DNA from: an uncultured Chlorobiaceae bacterium
Lineage (GTDB): Bacteria; Bacteroidota; Chlorobiia; Chlorobiales; Chlorobiaceae
Direction: 5' to 3'
Assembly (NCBI GenBank): GCA_903994525.1
Contig: CAJEXW010000004.1
Span: 62,001 to 126,000 of the forward strand
DNA: 64,000 nt
Shown: piece by piece, positions 9,439 through 17,644 of the stretch
Numbering within the stretch: position 1 is the stretch's first letter
Layout of the letters: each line of letters begins with the position of its first letter
Notes under the pieces: generated by a model
The model's database searches: none
The model's input: the letters and a program-made list of their open reading frames with translations, nothing else
Told to the model about the DNA's origin: nothing
Program-made: the position numbers and the translations under genes

Positions 9439-10229
9439 GCATGCCTCCCATTAACCGGCTCTCGCCACAGTAAAAACTGTTTTTCCCCTATTTCGAGAAT
9501 AACATTCATAACAAATCCAATGACTCCTACTAGAACCAAACCGGCCATTACCAAATCAATCTGAAAGACAGAGCGCCCCCATGTCATCAAATAACCAACA
9601 CCTGAATCAGAACCGAAAAGCTCCGCTCCAACCACAAACATCCATGACAGACCAAGACTGAGACGAATACCAGTAATGATCGAAGGCAAGGCGCAGGGAA
9701 TTATCACCTTGGTGAGGTAACGGAATCTCTTGAACTCGAAAACCCGCGCAAGTTCGTGATATTTTTCAGGCACACCGCTTACCCCTTGATAGGTATTGAA
9801 AACCATCGGGTAAAATGCTCCGATTGCCACGAAAAAAAATTTCGCAAATTCATCAATACCAAGAAACATGATGATCAGCGGCATCCAGGCAAACTCAGGA
9901 ACCTGCTGAAGCGCTTTTATCAACGGTCCAAAGATTCTGTTTAATAAGGGCGAGAGGGCCATAAAAATGCCGATAACAAACCCTGATGTTCCTCCAAGCA
10001 AAAAACCAATCAAAACTCTTTTCAGACTGGCCAGAATATTCAGGGTAAGGTCTCCTGATTGAGCAAGTTCGACAAGCGTCTTCAAAAGGGTTAATGGCGG
10101 TATCAGAATCAATTCTGAACACAATTTCTGTGATACAGAATACTGCCATGCCCCCAATACAAGAATCGGGACAATCACTCCCAGAAGTTTATCTTTCAAT
10201 TGCAATCGATGCAGAACTATCTTCATCAT
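9435..10229 (-). CDS. SsuC/TauC-like ABC importer permease (cassette 1, first)
   Basis: This is a 264-residue inner-membrane permease with the same fold as its downstream neighbour. The EAA loop is ELARVFEFKRFRYLTKVIIP, then CALPSIITGIRLSLGLSWM. It probably pairs with the 8653-9438 product and the 7853-8632 ATPase. The 119-base gap upstream, toward the BcrC-like gene, contains two GC-rich inverted repeats, so expression here may be partly uncoupled from the reductase gene. Confidence 0.9.
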   Translation of the reverse strand: MMKIVLHRLQLKDKLLGVIVPILVLGAWQYSVSQKLCSELILIPPLTLLKTLVELAQSGDLTLNILASLKRVLIGFLLGGTSGFVIGIFMALSPLLNRIFGPLIKALQQVPEFAWMPLIIMFLGIDEFAKFFFVAIGAFYPMVFNTYQGVSGVPEKYHELARVFEFKRFRYLTKVIIPCALPSIITGIRLSLGLSWMFVVGAELFGSDSGVGYLMTWGRSVFQIDLVMAGLVLVGVIGFVMNVILEIGEKQFLLWREPVNGRHA

Positions 10230-10246
10230 ACTTTTATACTAAATCT

Positions 10247-10311
10247 CCCCGCCGCAAGCAGCGGGGTATCTGTTTTTAGAAGTAGCTGAACAAACTTCAC
10301 CGCAAGCGGTG
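10247..10311. repeat. Two GC-rich inverted repeats between reductase and permease genes
   Basis: CCCCGC/GCGGGG (10247-10266, around CGCAAGCA) and CACCGC/GCGGTG (10298-10311, around AA) are compact palindromes in an otherwise AT-rich spacer. They look like REP-type intergenic repeats or mRNA-processing hairpins. Their position inside an operon would allow different expression of upstream and downstream genes. Confidence 0.45.
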
Positions 10312-10348
10312 TGGAATTCAACCCTTAAAGATTATATGAACAGAACTG

Positions 10349-10399
10349 CTATACCATCTCTATGAATGCCTTGATCCGGCCAGTGGACTGTTCGGTTAC
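10349..10399 (-). pseudogene. Left-over 3' end of a BcrB-like gene
   Basis: Directly after the BcrC-like TAA stop (10400-10402), and in the same frame, the sequence reads VTEQSTGRIKAFIEMV then TAG. This matches the C-terminus of the intact BcrB-like protein at 14861-16249 (ATEQSTNRVEAFIEMV, stop). The body of the gene is gone. It shows that cassette 1 once had a BcrC-BcrB pair, the order still seen at 17595-14861. Confidence 0.75.
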
Positions 10400-11578
10400 T
10401 TATACAAGTTCAGCAATCTCTTTTTTACTCTTGATCATTTCAATGAACGCTTCCACCCTTGTACGAATGGCTTCATAATCTGATCCGGAATATTCTGTAT
10501 GGATCTCAAGAAAAGGCAGACTTCCCAAAACATCTTTGGTTTCACCCGCTTTAAAGGTAAATGCGTCGCAATATCGAAGAGTGTGATAGATTATTCCATC
10601 AGCATCGAAGGCTTTGAGCTGCTCTTTCAAATTTGAAAGACGACCATCACTTGCGAGATCAAGATAGGGAAGGGAGCCATGCGGAACTCTGTCGAGATAA
10701 GCATCAGCCACTCCATAAGGGGTTGGTTCTTTTATTTCAAGATTCAGAAAAAAATTCAGTCCTGACCACAAATCATCGCCGATAATTCTACCACCCAAAT
10801 GCTCAATGATATCGACAAGTTTTGTATCACCAGGCGGAATAAGGCTGCCTGAAAGAAATATTCTTGCTTCGATATTTTCGTTTGCAGATCTTTCTGAAAG
10901 ATGTTCTTCCGCTTCCACAATAAGCTCTTCCAGCAGTTCAAGATATTGCCTTCTGTCGAGATTGTAACCGGCGTTGATAACGCTTGAGACCTCTCGCCAG
11001 CTTAACGGTGCATTATTCAGACTTTGATATCGGTAAAGAGTCTTGATTGCTTGCCTGATTCCATCATATATCTTGATGGCTTCCTCAAGTTTCGACTGTT
11101 CCAGAGTAACTCCGGCAAACTCTTCAAGTCTCTTTGTAAAAAATTCAACCTCTTTTCTGAAATACTCATGACCCTCTTGTGTTGCGAAATTGCGAGGAAC
11201 GCCAAGTACTATCGTTTTATAGCCGAAATAAAAGTTTATAAGCTCCTCGAACCGGTAGAGCTGAATGCAGGTTGCATCAATAGCAACAAGATCAAGCTGT
11301 TTTATATAGGGATCAGTTTTCTCTGCAAACTGGCCAAGGGCATGACGCACAAAAACGCAATTCTTGGTTGAAATATGCCGGGCACCGACCTCTACAAGCC
11401 GACCATCGCCACCCTTCCCAACTCGAATTGGAATAAGTCCAAGTGCATAAATAATCTCCTCTGGAATATTATAGGCGAGCCATCCAACAACCTTTTTGCC
11501 CTCTTTGCGCAGTTGTTCAAGTTCAGCGGGACGCTTCTCCAGAGCATCCGCAATTTTATCAAGACTCTTCAAGCCCAT
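10400..11578 (-). CDS. BcrC/HgdB/double-cubane-type reductase subunit (cassette 1)
   Basis: This 392-residue protein belongs to the 2-hydroxyacyl-CoA dehydratase D-component family (COG1775), which includes HgdB, BcrC and double-cubane-cluster proteins. It takes low-potential electrons from an ATP-driven activator. Visible family features are VGWLAYNIPEEIIYALGLIP near residue 30, cysteines in KNCVFVR, DATCIQLYR and RYCDAF, the IIGDDLWSG strand, and C-terminal TRVEAFIEMI. The Cys common in canonical members after 'DD' is replaced (DDLWSG). Its usual BcrB partner has been deleted just downstream, and the activator upstream is truncated. It may therefore work with subunits from the 14.9-21.4 kb locus, as a homodimer, or not at all. 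Confidence 0.85.
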   Translation of the reverse strand: MGLKSLDKIADALEKRPAELEQLRKEGKKVVGWLAYNIPEEIIYALGLIPIRVGKGGDGRLVEVGARHISTKNCVFVRHALGQFAEKTDPYIKQLDLVAIDATCIQLYRFEELINFYFGYKTIVLGVPRNFATQEGHEYFRKEVEFFTKRLEEFAGVTLEQSKLEEAIKIYDGIRQAIKTLYRYQSLNNAPLSWREVSSVINAGYNLDRRQYLELLEELIVEAEEHLSERSANENIEARIFLSGSLIPPGDTKLVDIIEHLGGRIIGDDLWSGLNFFLNLEIKEPTPYGVADAYLDRVPHGSLPYLDLASDGRLSNLKEQLKAFDADGIIYHTLRYCDAFTFKAGETKDVLGSLPFLEIHTEYSGSDYEAIRTRVEAFIEMIKSKKEIAELV

Positions 11579-11778
11579 AGCCCCTCCTTTTTAGCAAAAC
11601 TGCGCGCAATAACGGCAGCATCCAAAGCAAGATTCAATGCACTTAAACCGCTTTCAACCGAATTCACACCACTTTTCAGAAGCCATGTCGCAAAAATCTC
11701 TCCGTCTTTTAAAATCACTGATTTTGCAGCCAGCGAACCTACATCAACACCTGCAAAAAAATTCCCGCTTATAGCCAT
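11569..11778 (-). pseudogene. Activator (HgdC/BcrA-like) with exact 200-codon internal deletion
   Basis: The 69-residue product equals residues 1-55 of the intact activator at 20577-21389 joined in frame to its last 14 residues (VIARSFAKKEGLWA). The joint lies in a GCAGCA direct repeat present at both ends of the missing segment in the intact copy, so slippage or recombination between short repeats explains it. Both cluster-binding cysteines and most of the ATPase fold are lost, so it cannot activate a reductase. The reading frame, start and overlap with the downstream BcrC-like start (10 bases) are preserved, possibly because translation through it still couples to the next gene. Confidence 0.85.
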
Positions 11779-11883
11779 TTTACATACTCCCGTTTTCAGA
11801 TTATTTCAAAATTGTTCCTGACCTTACAAGGGGGCAAAACAGCAGTTTCGCCCCTGTAAAAAACCTTTGTAATACACCGCTGA

Positions 11884-12924
11884 CTACTTATGTACCCAGT
11901 ATTTATCATAGCCAAGTTCCTTTAAAGCTGGTCCTTGAAAACGGAGATCAAACAATTCGTTGACATTATACTTTCTCCTGATGATGCCGCTTTTTACTGA
12001 AAAATCAATAATCTCCTGATAACCTTTGAGCACCTCTGGGGTAATGGTCGGGTCATACTTTTCTTTTGGAGGAAGACTCCCAATCTGATCTGCTTTAATA
12101 TGTTTATAGGTTCCTCCCGTTTTGACTGATGAGGCAATAATTGCATCCTGGTTTTCTGGCTTCGATGCCCAGTAATATCCTTTAAGAAGAGTCTTTAATA
12201 CTCTCTTGGTGATGTCGGGATATTTGTTCGCAAAAGCCTCGGTTACAAAAATTGCGCCCGGACCACCTTTAAATTGAGGATATTTGCGGGTATCAAAAAG
12301 CAATTGTGCAACTCCCTGGTCAACAAGTGGACGGTCAGAATTACTTACTATAGCATCAACACTGTTCGTTGCAAGCGCAGCAATCTGATCGCTGGAAATT
12401 AAATTCACCCCTTTTATATCTTTCTCAGTCAAACCAATCGCATCGAGAATCCTGACAAAGCAGAGTTGAAGATAGGTACCCTTTGCATACCCAATTCGCT
12501 TTCCTTTCAAATCTTTGAGAGATTTTATACCTGAAGCGGGATTAACCTGGATATAGACATTACCACCACCGGCTCCACTTGTACTAATAATTTTGTAAGG
12601 CAAGCCTCCAGCTCTACCTACGACAAGAACAAGATCACCCGCACTGCCAAAATCGATCAAACCTGATGCAATAGCCTCATTCTGACCAGGACCCATACTT
12701 TTATAATAGGTACGCTCTATCTTTATACCATCCTTTGCAAACTCTTTTTCCAAAAGGCCCTGTTCATCTACCCATCCTGTAGCACCACTTGATTTTGGCA
12801 GATTCAGAGAATTTCCTCCGGCTCCAATCCGAATCACTTTTGGCTTTTCTTCTGCTTGTGCAATCACTGTCATAAACAACAGTGCTACTACTGGTAACGC
12901 CTTTATCCACTTTCTCATATCCAT
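11884..12924 (-). CDS. NMT1/SsuA-like periplasmic binding protein (cassette 1)
   Basis: This 346-residue protein has a Sec signal peptide ending near residue 25 (LLFMTVIAQAEE). The body is a SsuA/TauA/THI5-type substrate-binding protein, with KVIRIGAGGNSLNLPKSSG at the first lobe and LKDLKGKRIGYAKGTYLQL in the hinge region. It would deliver the ligand to the 7853-10229 permease-ATPase complex. It lies 24 bases after the porin gene, giving an outer-membrane-to-cytoplasm uptake route within one operon. Known relatives bind sulfonates, nitrate, thiamine precursors, phthalates and other anions. The ligand here is unknown. Confidence 0.88.
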   Translation of the reverse strand: MDMRKWIKALPVVALLFMTVIAQAEEKPKVIRIGAGGNSLNLPKSSGATGWVDEQGLLEKEFAKDGIKIERTYYKSMGPGQNEAIASGLIDFGSAGDLVLVVGRAGGLPYKIISTSGAGGGNVYIQVNPASGIKSLKDLKGKRIGYAKGTYLQLCFVRILDAIGLTEKDIKGVNLISSDQIAALATNSVDAIVSNSDRPLVDQGVAQLLFDTRKYPQFKGGPGAIFVTEAFANKYPDITKRVLKTLLKGYYWASKPENQDAIIASSVKTGGTYKHIKADQIGSLPPKEKYDPTITPEVLKGYQEIIDFSVKSGIIRRKYNVNELFDLRFQGPALKELGYDKYWVHK

Positions 12925-12948
12925 TCTCCTTGTGTTTTTTTATTTCAA

Positions 12949-14295
12949 TTAAAATCCAAACTGGAATTGTGCCGCAAAACTGTTTTGCTTTAAAGGCGTA
13001 GCTTTATCATCGCTGATACTATAGTTCAACTGAAACTTTGTCGTCTCTGCAAAGAAGAAGTTGAAACCAACTGTGGTAACAGCAGTCTCGTTATTGGCAA
13101 GCAAGGTATCAGGATCCCAGTGGTCATAACGAATAAATGGCTGAAAAGTTGTTGGCCACCAATCGTCATTACGAGACTGACTTCTTGAGTTTTTATAGAA
13201 CTGTTCACCCCATTCATAGAAAAAAGTTACCGTATAACCCCTGCTTGTCGTTATTTTTTTCGTTGAGTTAGCAAGCGTTGTTCCAGTGAGAGCTTTTTCA
13301 TCTCTGCCAAGAACATATTCAGCAGTAAAACCAAGTGGCGCACTGACATAAGAGAGATCAGCCCCATAGCGACTCTTGATTGCTTCACCATCTCCATTGG
13401 TTATAAGCGTAGTACCCTTTAACAGATCCTGCTGTCCCCTGTAAAAAGAACTACCGAGAGTCAAACCTCGCCATGGAGAGTAATAACCTACAGGAGCATT
13501 GATAGCAATTCTCCCCTCAATGTCTTTATTCCGGTTGGTATCTGGCGCATTTGTGCCGGAACCATTATAAAGACCCAGGGAATACTCAATTAGCGGAATA
13601 CGATAATTGTACCCAAGATCGACGATCGGAACCAAATCTCCGTATAACCGTATACCAATATCACGCGAAGAGAGGCCAAGTTTTGAGGCAAATTGGGCAG
13701 TATTGATCGCAGGCTGCTTATCCTCTGTCGTTGTAGCCTCAAGACCAAACTGTTTTTTCTGTTGCCCTATATTGACGTATAGATATGGCTGACCGATATC
13801 AAGGGACTGACCAATAGAATATTGTAAATAGGCATCGGTTGGCTGAAGATTATATGAAGCATTACTCCCCAAACCCAGCGTATAACTAAAACTTTTTCCC
13901 TCTTCATAGTCTTTTTTCAGGAATCCTTTCAGGGAAAGAATCGCCGAATTGAAAAGAAAACCACTTTTTCCGGGAGAAGTCGAGGCTGCATAACGAGTTT
14001 GCGTGGAACCGCTGATACTGAGCGAACGCTTTGAGTTGGCGATCGTCTTGTCAAGCCTCTGGGTCAACTGATCTCGAAGCGTCGCAAGTTCAGACCTTAC
14101 ACCTGAAAGATCAGCTTGGGAAATAGCTCCACCCTCATCAAGATTTTCGGCTGTTGTCAGATCTTCAGAACCGAATGGCACCACTGAACCTTGCTCTTTC
14201 GGCTGCTCAGTCTCGGGAGTCTCAGCCGCCTGCAAATTAGCATGACCAATGAGCAATGCACCAAGAACAAGAATTGCTAATTTGTTTCTACTCAT
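12949..14295 (-). CDS. Outer-membrane porin (OprO/P- or DcaP-like beta-barrel)
   Basis: This 448-residue protein has a signal peptide (residues 1-23, LQAAE cleavage region), a short periplasmic coiled-coil (RSELATLRDQLTQRLDKTIA, about residues 67-86), and then alternating amphipathic strands ending in a C-terminal Phe (FAAQFQFGF). The terminal aromatic residue and N-terminal coil are typical of trimeric phosphate-selective or dicarboxylate-type porins. It is the first gene of cassette 1 after the attenuator-like leader and is followed by a binding protein and importer, so it probably admits the same anionic ligand. The exact porin family is uncertain. Confidence 0.8.
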   Translation of the reverse strand: MSRNKLAILVLGALLIGHANLQAAETPETEQPKEQGSVVPFGSEDLTTAENLDEGGAISQADLSGVRSELATLRDQLTQRLDKTIANSKRSLSISGSTQTRYAASTSPGKSGFLFNSAILSLKGFLKKDYEEGKSFSYTLGLGSNASYNLQPTDAYLQYSIGQSLDIGQPYLYVNIGQQKKQFGLEATTTEDKQPAINTAQFASKLGLSSRDIGIRLYGDLVPIVDLGYNYRIPLIEYSLGLYNGSGTNAPDTNRNKDIEGRIAINAPVGYYSPWRGLTLGSSFYRGQQDLLKGTTLITNGDGEAIKSRYGADLSYVSAPLGFTAEYVLGRDEKALTGTTLANSTKKITTSRGYTVTFFYEWGEQFYKNSRSQSRNDDWWPTTFQPFIRYDHWDPDTLLANNETAVTTVGFNFFFAETTKFQLNYSISDDKATPLKQNSFAAQFQFGF

Positions 14296-14446
14296 ATTTT
14301 TTCCTTTACGTTAGACGAATTGACATTTAATTTAAAACGATAATTCCATGCACTTGATGAAGCGTGAACTACAATCACATTTAAAAATGCTTTGTAGATA
14401 TATTGTTATAGATGCTTATTTTTGGTTTTGAGTTAAACAAACAGCT

Positions 14447-14484
14447 AAAAAGTCAAAACCAATTCTCTGAGAGCAAGAATTGGC
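14447..14484 (-). terminator. Attenuator-type terminator, leader A
   Basis: An 8-bp stem CCAATTCT/AGAATTGG with a 9-base loop is followed on the minus strand by TTTTGACTTTTT. It lies upstream of the porin gene and not behind a gene, which makes it an attenuator candidate. Confidence 0.6.
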
Positions 14485-14714
14485 TTTCTTATAGACTTGT
14501 TTATTTAATCAAGTGCAAGAGAAGGGCAATAGCTTTCACATCAGACTACTATAAAGCGGCAACAACAACCTTGAGTGGACATTACAGTTAATTTCATGAC
14601 TAGAGCGTTATAAAATTATTTCTTGATAAAAAACCTTGAACCATCTTCATTCCTTAAATATGAATAATCTTATCAGATTTGTAAATCCCGTTTATACGGT
14701 GTATTGTCTACCAT
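14447..14714 (-). promoter_or_regulatory. Conserved leader, copy A (porin operon)
   Basis: Read on the minus strand, this leader starts with the shared dyad element at 14714-14683 (ATGGTAGACAATACACC, then CCG/CGG around TATAAA, then GGATTT). It runs about 200 bases, including an ACTTG/CAAGT hairpin at 14495-14514, to a stem CCAATTCT/AGAATTGG (14459-14483) with a T-rich tail. The porin start is 150 bases further on. Five other copies occur in this window. It may be a riboswitch-like attenuator or a repressor site plus attenuator. Confidence 0.65.
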
Positions 14715-14860
14715 AAAAAAGCTACATCCCATATTGTGATGGTATTTGAAAAAAAATTATCGGTCAAGAATTACACCTAAAAACATCCATTTATGGTGTT
14801 GTTTCAATTTTAGATAGTATCACTGCAATAACCGTATTCTAAATATCGTTATCACGATAA

Positions 14861-16249
14861 CTACACCATTTCAATAAATGCCTCGACACGATTTGTTGAC
14901 TGTTCAGTTGCTTCAGAGCGTCCCAATTCACCAACCTCAACAAATGTGGTAACAACTCCAGCTCTCTCTTTTACAATATCGGAGATCATGCGCGCCACCC
15001 CACTCTGATAATTGCACCCCCACTGATACATAAAAATAACTCCATCAGCACGAGAGCGCTTTACCATCTCGGCTGTCCATTCAGCGCGTTTTTCCGTACG
15101 CTGTTCATAAGGATAGGCAAGCATTGACTTGGCAATATTCAGGTATGGATCACCCTCTTCTTCAACAGGCACAGAAATGCAACTCCAACTGTCGTCACGA
15201 CCCACAAAAATAGCTCCGGCAGTCTGTGCATGATGAGCATTAGGCCCAACACAGGAACCGCAAATGAAAAGACGCTTCGCATGATCAGGAACACCAAAGC
15301 CCTTAACATTATTCTTTATGCGCTCCTCAATCTCTTTTTTACTCTGCTCAAGCAAATCAACAGAGGCAACCGGATCACCGACAAAATCATTGGCAAGAAA
15401 TGCAATACCAAAAAAGTCAGTACTATTTGTTGGTGGATTTTCTGCTTCCCACCATAAATCAGCAATTTCAGTGGCAAGCCTGCGACCCCGATTCTCAAGT
15501 TTTATCTCATTAAACAGGACTTCATCGGTAATTTTTCTGCCGGAGAGTTTTGCGATTTTGTCAATGAGTTCACGCAATTCAGCAGCGATATACTCAGCCG
15601 CCCAAGGTTTATTTTCGTGATCAACAGGATAATCAACCATATAGCGAGGAATATCGTGAACCCTGTTACGATGTGTTTCAACAAGAAATGACATATCAGA
15701 ACAACGGAGGCAGAGAAATGGCGCAATTAAATCTATCGGCACAACCTTATTGTCAATTGCTGCATGAGCAGCTATCTGATTACAAGCATCAATGCTGATT
15801 TTGCGGCGTCCTGATTCGAGAATGTTGAGGCCAAGTGTTTCTGACTGGCGAAGTGAAAGCCCCTCCTCCATATTGCGTGCCCATTGCATCACTAATCCCG
15901 GACGCACCGGTATTCCGCCGGCTGCATAGTAAGCGTCCATCGCCTGACCACCCTGAACCAGCACGGTTGGCGTTCCGGCTGCATGTTGTTTCATCACCCG
16001 ATCCTTCAGTGTCAGCGTCAAGTAACCTCGTTTAATGCCCGACAGAAAGTGAACATCGTCTGAAAATCGCCCAATATTATTGGCGCCGGCATCAAAAGCA
16101 TAGGGAAAACGCAGTGGAGCCTCTTTTGTCATAAACTCCCAGATTTCAGCAGAGCTAACCGTAGAACCATCCTTAAATTTCAAACCTGGTGTTGCAACAA
16201 ATTTATCCTTGATCTCTTCAGGATAGCTAAACCGTGAAATAGTCACCAT
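14861..16249 (-). CDS. BcrB/HgdA-like reductase subunit
   Basis: The 462-residue protein is a 2-hydroxyacyl-CoA dehydratase-type subunit. Cysteines fall in LRCSDMSF, ICGSCVGPN and YQWGCNYQ, and it has the VVPIDLIAPFLCLRCSD region, the VGRDDSW strand and a C-terminal NRVEAFIEMV. The family carries a [4Fe-4S] or double-cubane cluster between alpha and beta subunits and is reduced by an ATP-hydrolysing activator. It follows the BcrC-like gene at 16390-17595 by 140 bases, so these two probably form a heterodimer. It is clearly more diverged from the two 461-residue paralogues than they are from each other. No CoA ligase is present nearby, so an acyl-CoA substrate should not be assumed. Confidence 0.85.
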   Translation of the reverse strand: MVTISRFSYPEEIKDKFVATPGLKFKDGSTVSSAEIWEFMTKEAPLRFPYAFDAGANNIGRFSDDVHFLSGIKRGYLTLTLKDRVMKQHAAGTPTVLVQGGQAMDAYYAAGGIPVRPGLVMQWARNMEEGLSLRQSETLGLNILESGRRKISIDACNQIAAHAAIDNKVVPIDLIAPFLCLRCSDMSFLVETHRNRVHDIPRYMVDYPVDHENKPWAAEYIAAELRELIDKIAKLSGRKITDEVLFNEIKLENRGRRLATEIADLWWEAENPPTNSTDFFGIAFLANDFVGDPVASVDLLEQSKKEIEERIKNNVKGFGVPDHAKRLFICGSCVGPNAHHAQTAGAIFVGRDDSWSCISVPVEEEGDPYLNIAKSMLAYPYEQRTEKRAEWTAEMVKRSRADGVIFMYQWGCNYQSGVARMISDIVKERAGVVTTFVEVGELGRSEATEQSTNRVEAFIEMV

Positions 16250-16323
16250 GATATTGGTCTGTTTTTTTGACGTTACAGAAAATCAAGACGGAGACATAAG
16301 CCTACCTTGATTACCCTTGTTTA

Positions 16324-16349
16324 TTAGAGCATTTCGATGGAAGTGCTAT
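16324..16349 (-). pseudogene. Possible scar of another BcrB-like 3' end
   Basis: On the minus strand the spacer reads ...STSIEML then a TAA, close to the NAFIEML-stop terminus of the BcrB-like genes at 17645 and 19106. Only seven codons are comparable, so this may be chance. It would fit a deleted tandem copy between the BcrC-like and BcrB-like genes. Confidence 0.3.
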
Positions 16350-16389
16350 CGTCGGTTCTTTGCACGAAGTCACCTCCACCTTACACTGT

Positions 16390-17595
16390 TCAGGCATCTG
16401 CCAAAACGCCCTCTTCCTCAGTAATCTCCGATTTGATCTTGATCATCTCCACAAATGCCTCGACTCTAGTCTTCATCGCTTCATAATCGGATCCGGCATA
16501 CTCAGTATGAATCTCCAGCAGCGGAATGCCAGACTTTGCCAAAACATTTTTTGTCTCTTTAGCTTTGAAAGTAAAAGGATCACAGTAGCGAAGTGTATGG
16601 TAGATAACGCCCTGCGCTTTGGACTCGCTCAATAGCTCGTGCAGCTTCTTCAGTCGCTTGTCGCTAGCCAGATCAAGATAGGGCAGTGCTGCATGTGGTG
16701 TCCGATTCAAATAGGCAAGCGCAACTCCTGCTGGAGAAATCTCCTTGATGTCAAGATCAAGATGGGGAAGAATACCCGACCAAAGATCATCGCCCACAAT
16801 ACGCCCCCCAACCGATTTTATAATACCGATCAGCTTCCGATCTCCGCGAGGAATAAGACTACCTGAAATGAAGAGACGGCTGTTACCATCATCTCCCTCA
16901 ATAACAGGATTTTGCTGAAGCTCTTGCAGCTCGGCAAGCGTCTGTTGCAGCAATGACAGGTACTCTTGTTTGTCAAGCAGTTCACCAGCCTGGATCAGGT
17001 CATAGACCTCTTCCCATGATATGACATTATCCTTGGCAGCCTGAAATACGTAAATGCTTTTAAGCGTTTTGCGAATATCGTTGTAGAGTGCAACTGATTC
17101 AGCAAGTCGGGAAGCATCAAGAGGAGCCTCAGCACGCTCTTCGAGCAAACGGGTAAACTCATTGGCCTCATGGGCAAAATATTGCTTCGCTTCATCCCAG
17201 TCAAAATTACGGGGCACTCCAAGCACAACCACATCTTTTTTAAAGAAGTACTCAATCACTTCTGCCGCACGATAATTCTGCAGGCAAGTTGCATCAAAAG
17301 CAAGAAAATCAGTTTGCTGGATGAAAGGATCCTGATTTTCAGCAAATGCCCCCACGATTTCACGAATGAACACACATGTTTTGCTTGATGCGTATCTTGC
17401 ACCAACTTCAACCAGACGGTCATCACCCCCCACAGCTATTCTTACAGGGATGAAACCAAGCGCATGGATAATCTCTTCAGGAACATTATAACCAACCCAA
17501 CCAACAACTTTCCGGCCATCCTCACGCGCTCTTTTCAACTCTTCAGGGCGCTCTTCAAGGCGTTTTCTGACTTTTTCCAGTGTCTTTATTGACAT
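16390..17595 (-). CDS. BcrC/HgdB-like reductase subunit
   Basis: The chosen start is the ATG at 17595 (MSIKTLEKVRKRLEE), which has a GAGAGG ribosome site upstream. A longer frame to 17706 overlaps the upstream gene and lacks support. The 401-residue product is a close paralogue of 10400-11578. It has VGWVGYNVPEEIIHALGFIP, cysteines in KTCVFIRE, DATCLQNYR and RYCDPF, then RIVGDDLWSG and TRVEAFVEMI. It is expected to hold the reductase cluster together with a BcrB-like partner. It lies between two BcrB-like genes, so the pairing is not obvious from order alone; the downstream one (14861-16249) keeps the order seen in the cassette 1 remnant. Confidence 0.87.
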   Translation of the reverse strand: MSIKTLEKVRKRLEERPEELKRAREDGRKVVGWVGYNVPEEIIHALGFIPVRIAVGGDDRLVEVGARYASSKTCVFIREIVGAFAENQDPFIQQTDFLAFDATCLQNYRAAEVIEYFFKKDVVVLGVPRNFDWDEAKQYFAHEANEFTRLLEERAEAPLDASRLAESVALYNDIRKTLKSIYVFQAAKDNVISWEEVYDLIQAGELLDKQEYLSLLQQTLAELQELQQNPVIEGDDGNSRLFISGSLIPRGDRKLIGIIKSVGGRIVGDDLWSGILPHLDLDIKEISPAGVALAYLNRTPHAALPYLDLASDKRLKKLHELLSESKAQGVIYHTLRYCDPFTFKAKETKNVLAKSGIPLLEIHTEYAGSDYEAMKTRVEAFVEMIKIKSEITEEEGVLADA

Positions 17596-17644
17596 AATTC
17601 GGTTCCTCTCTCTTTTAAAGATTAATTGTTTACAAGATTCAATA

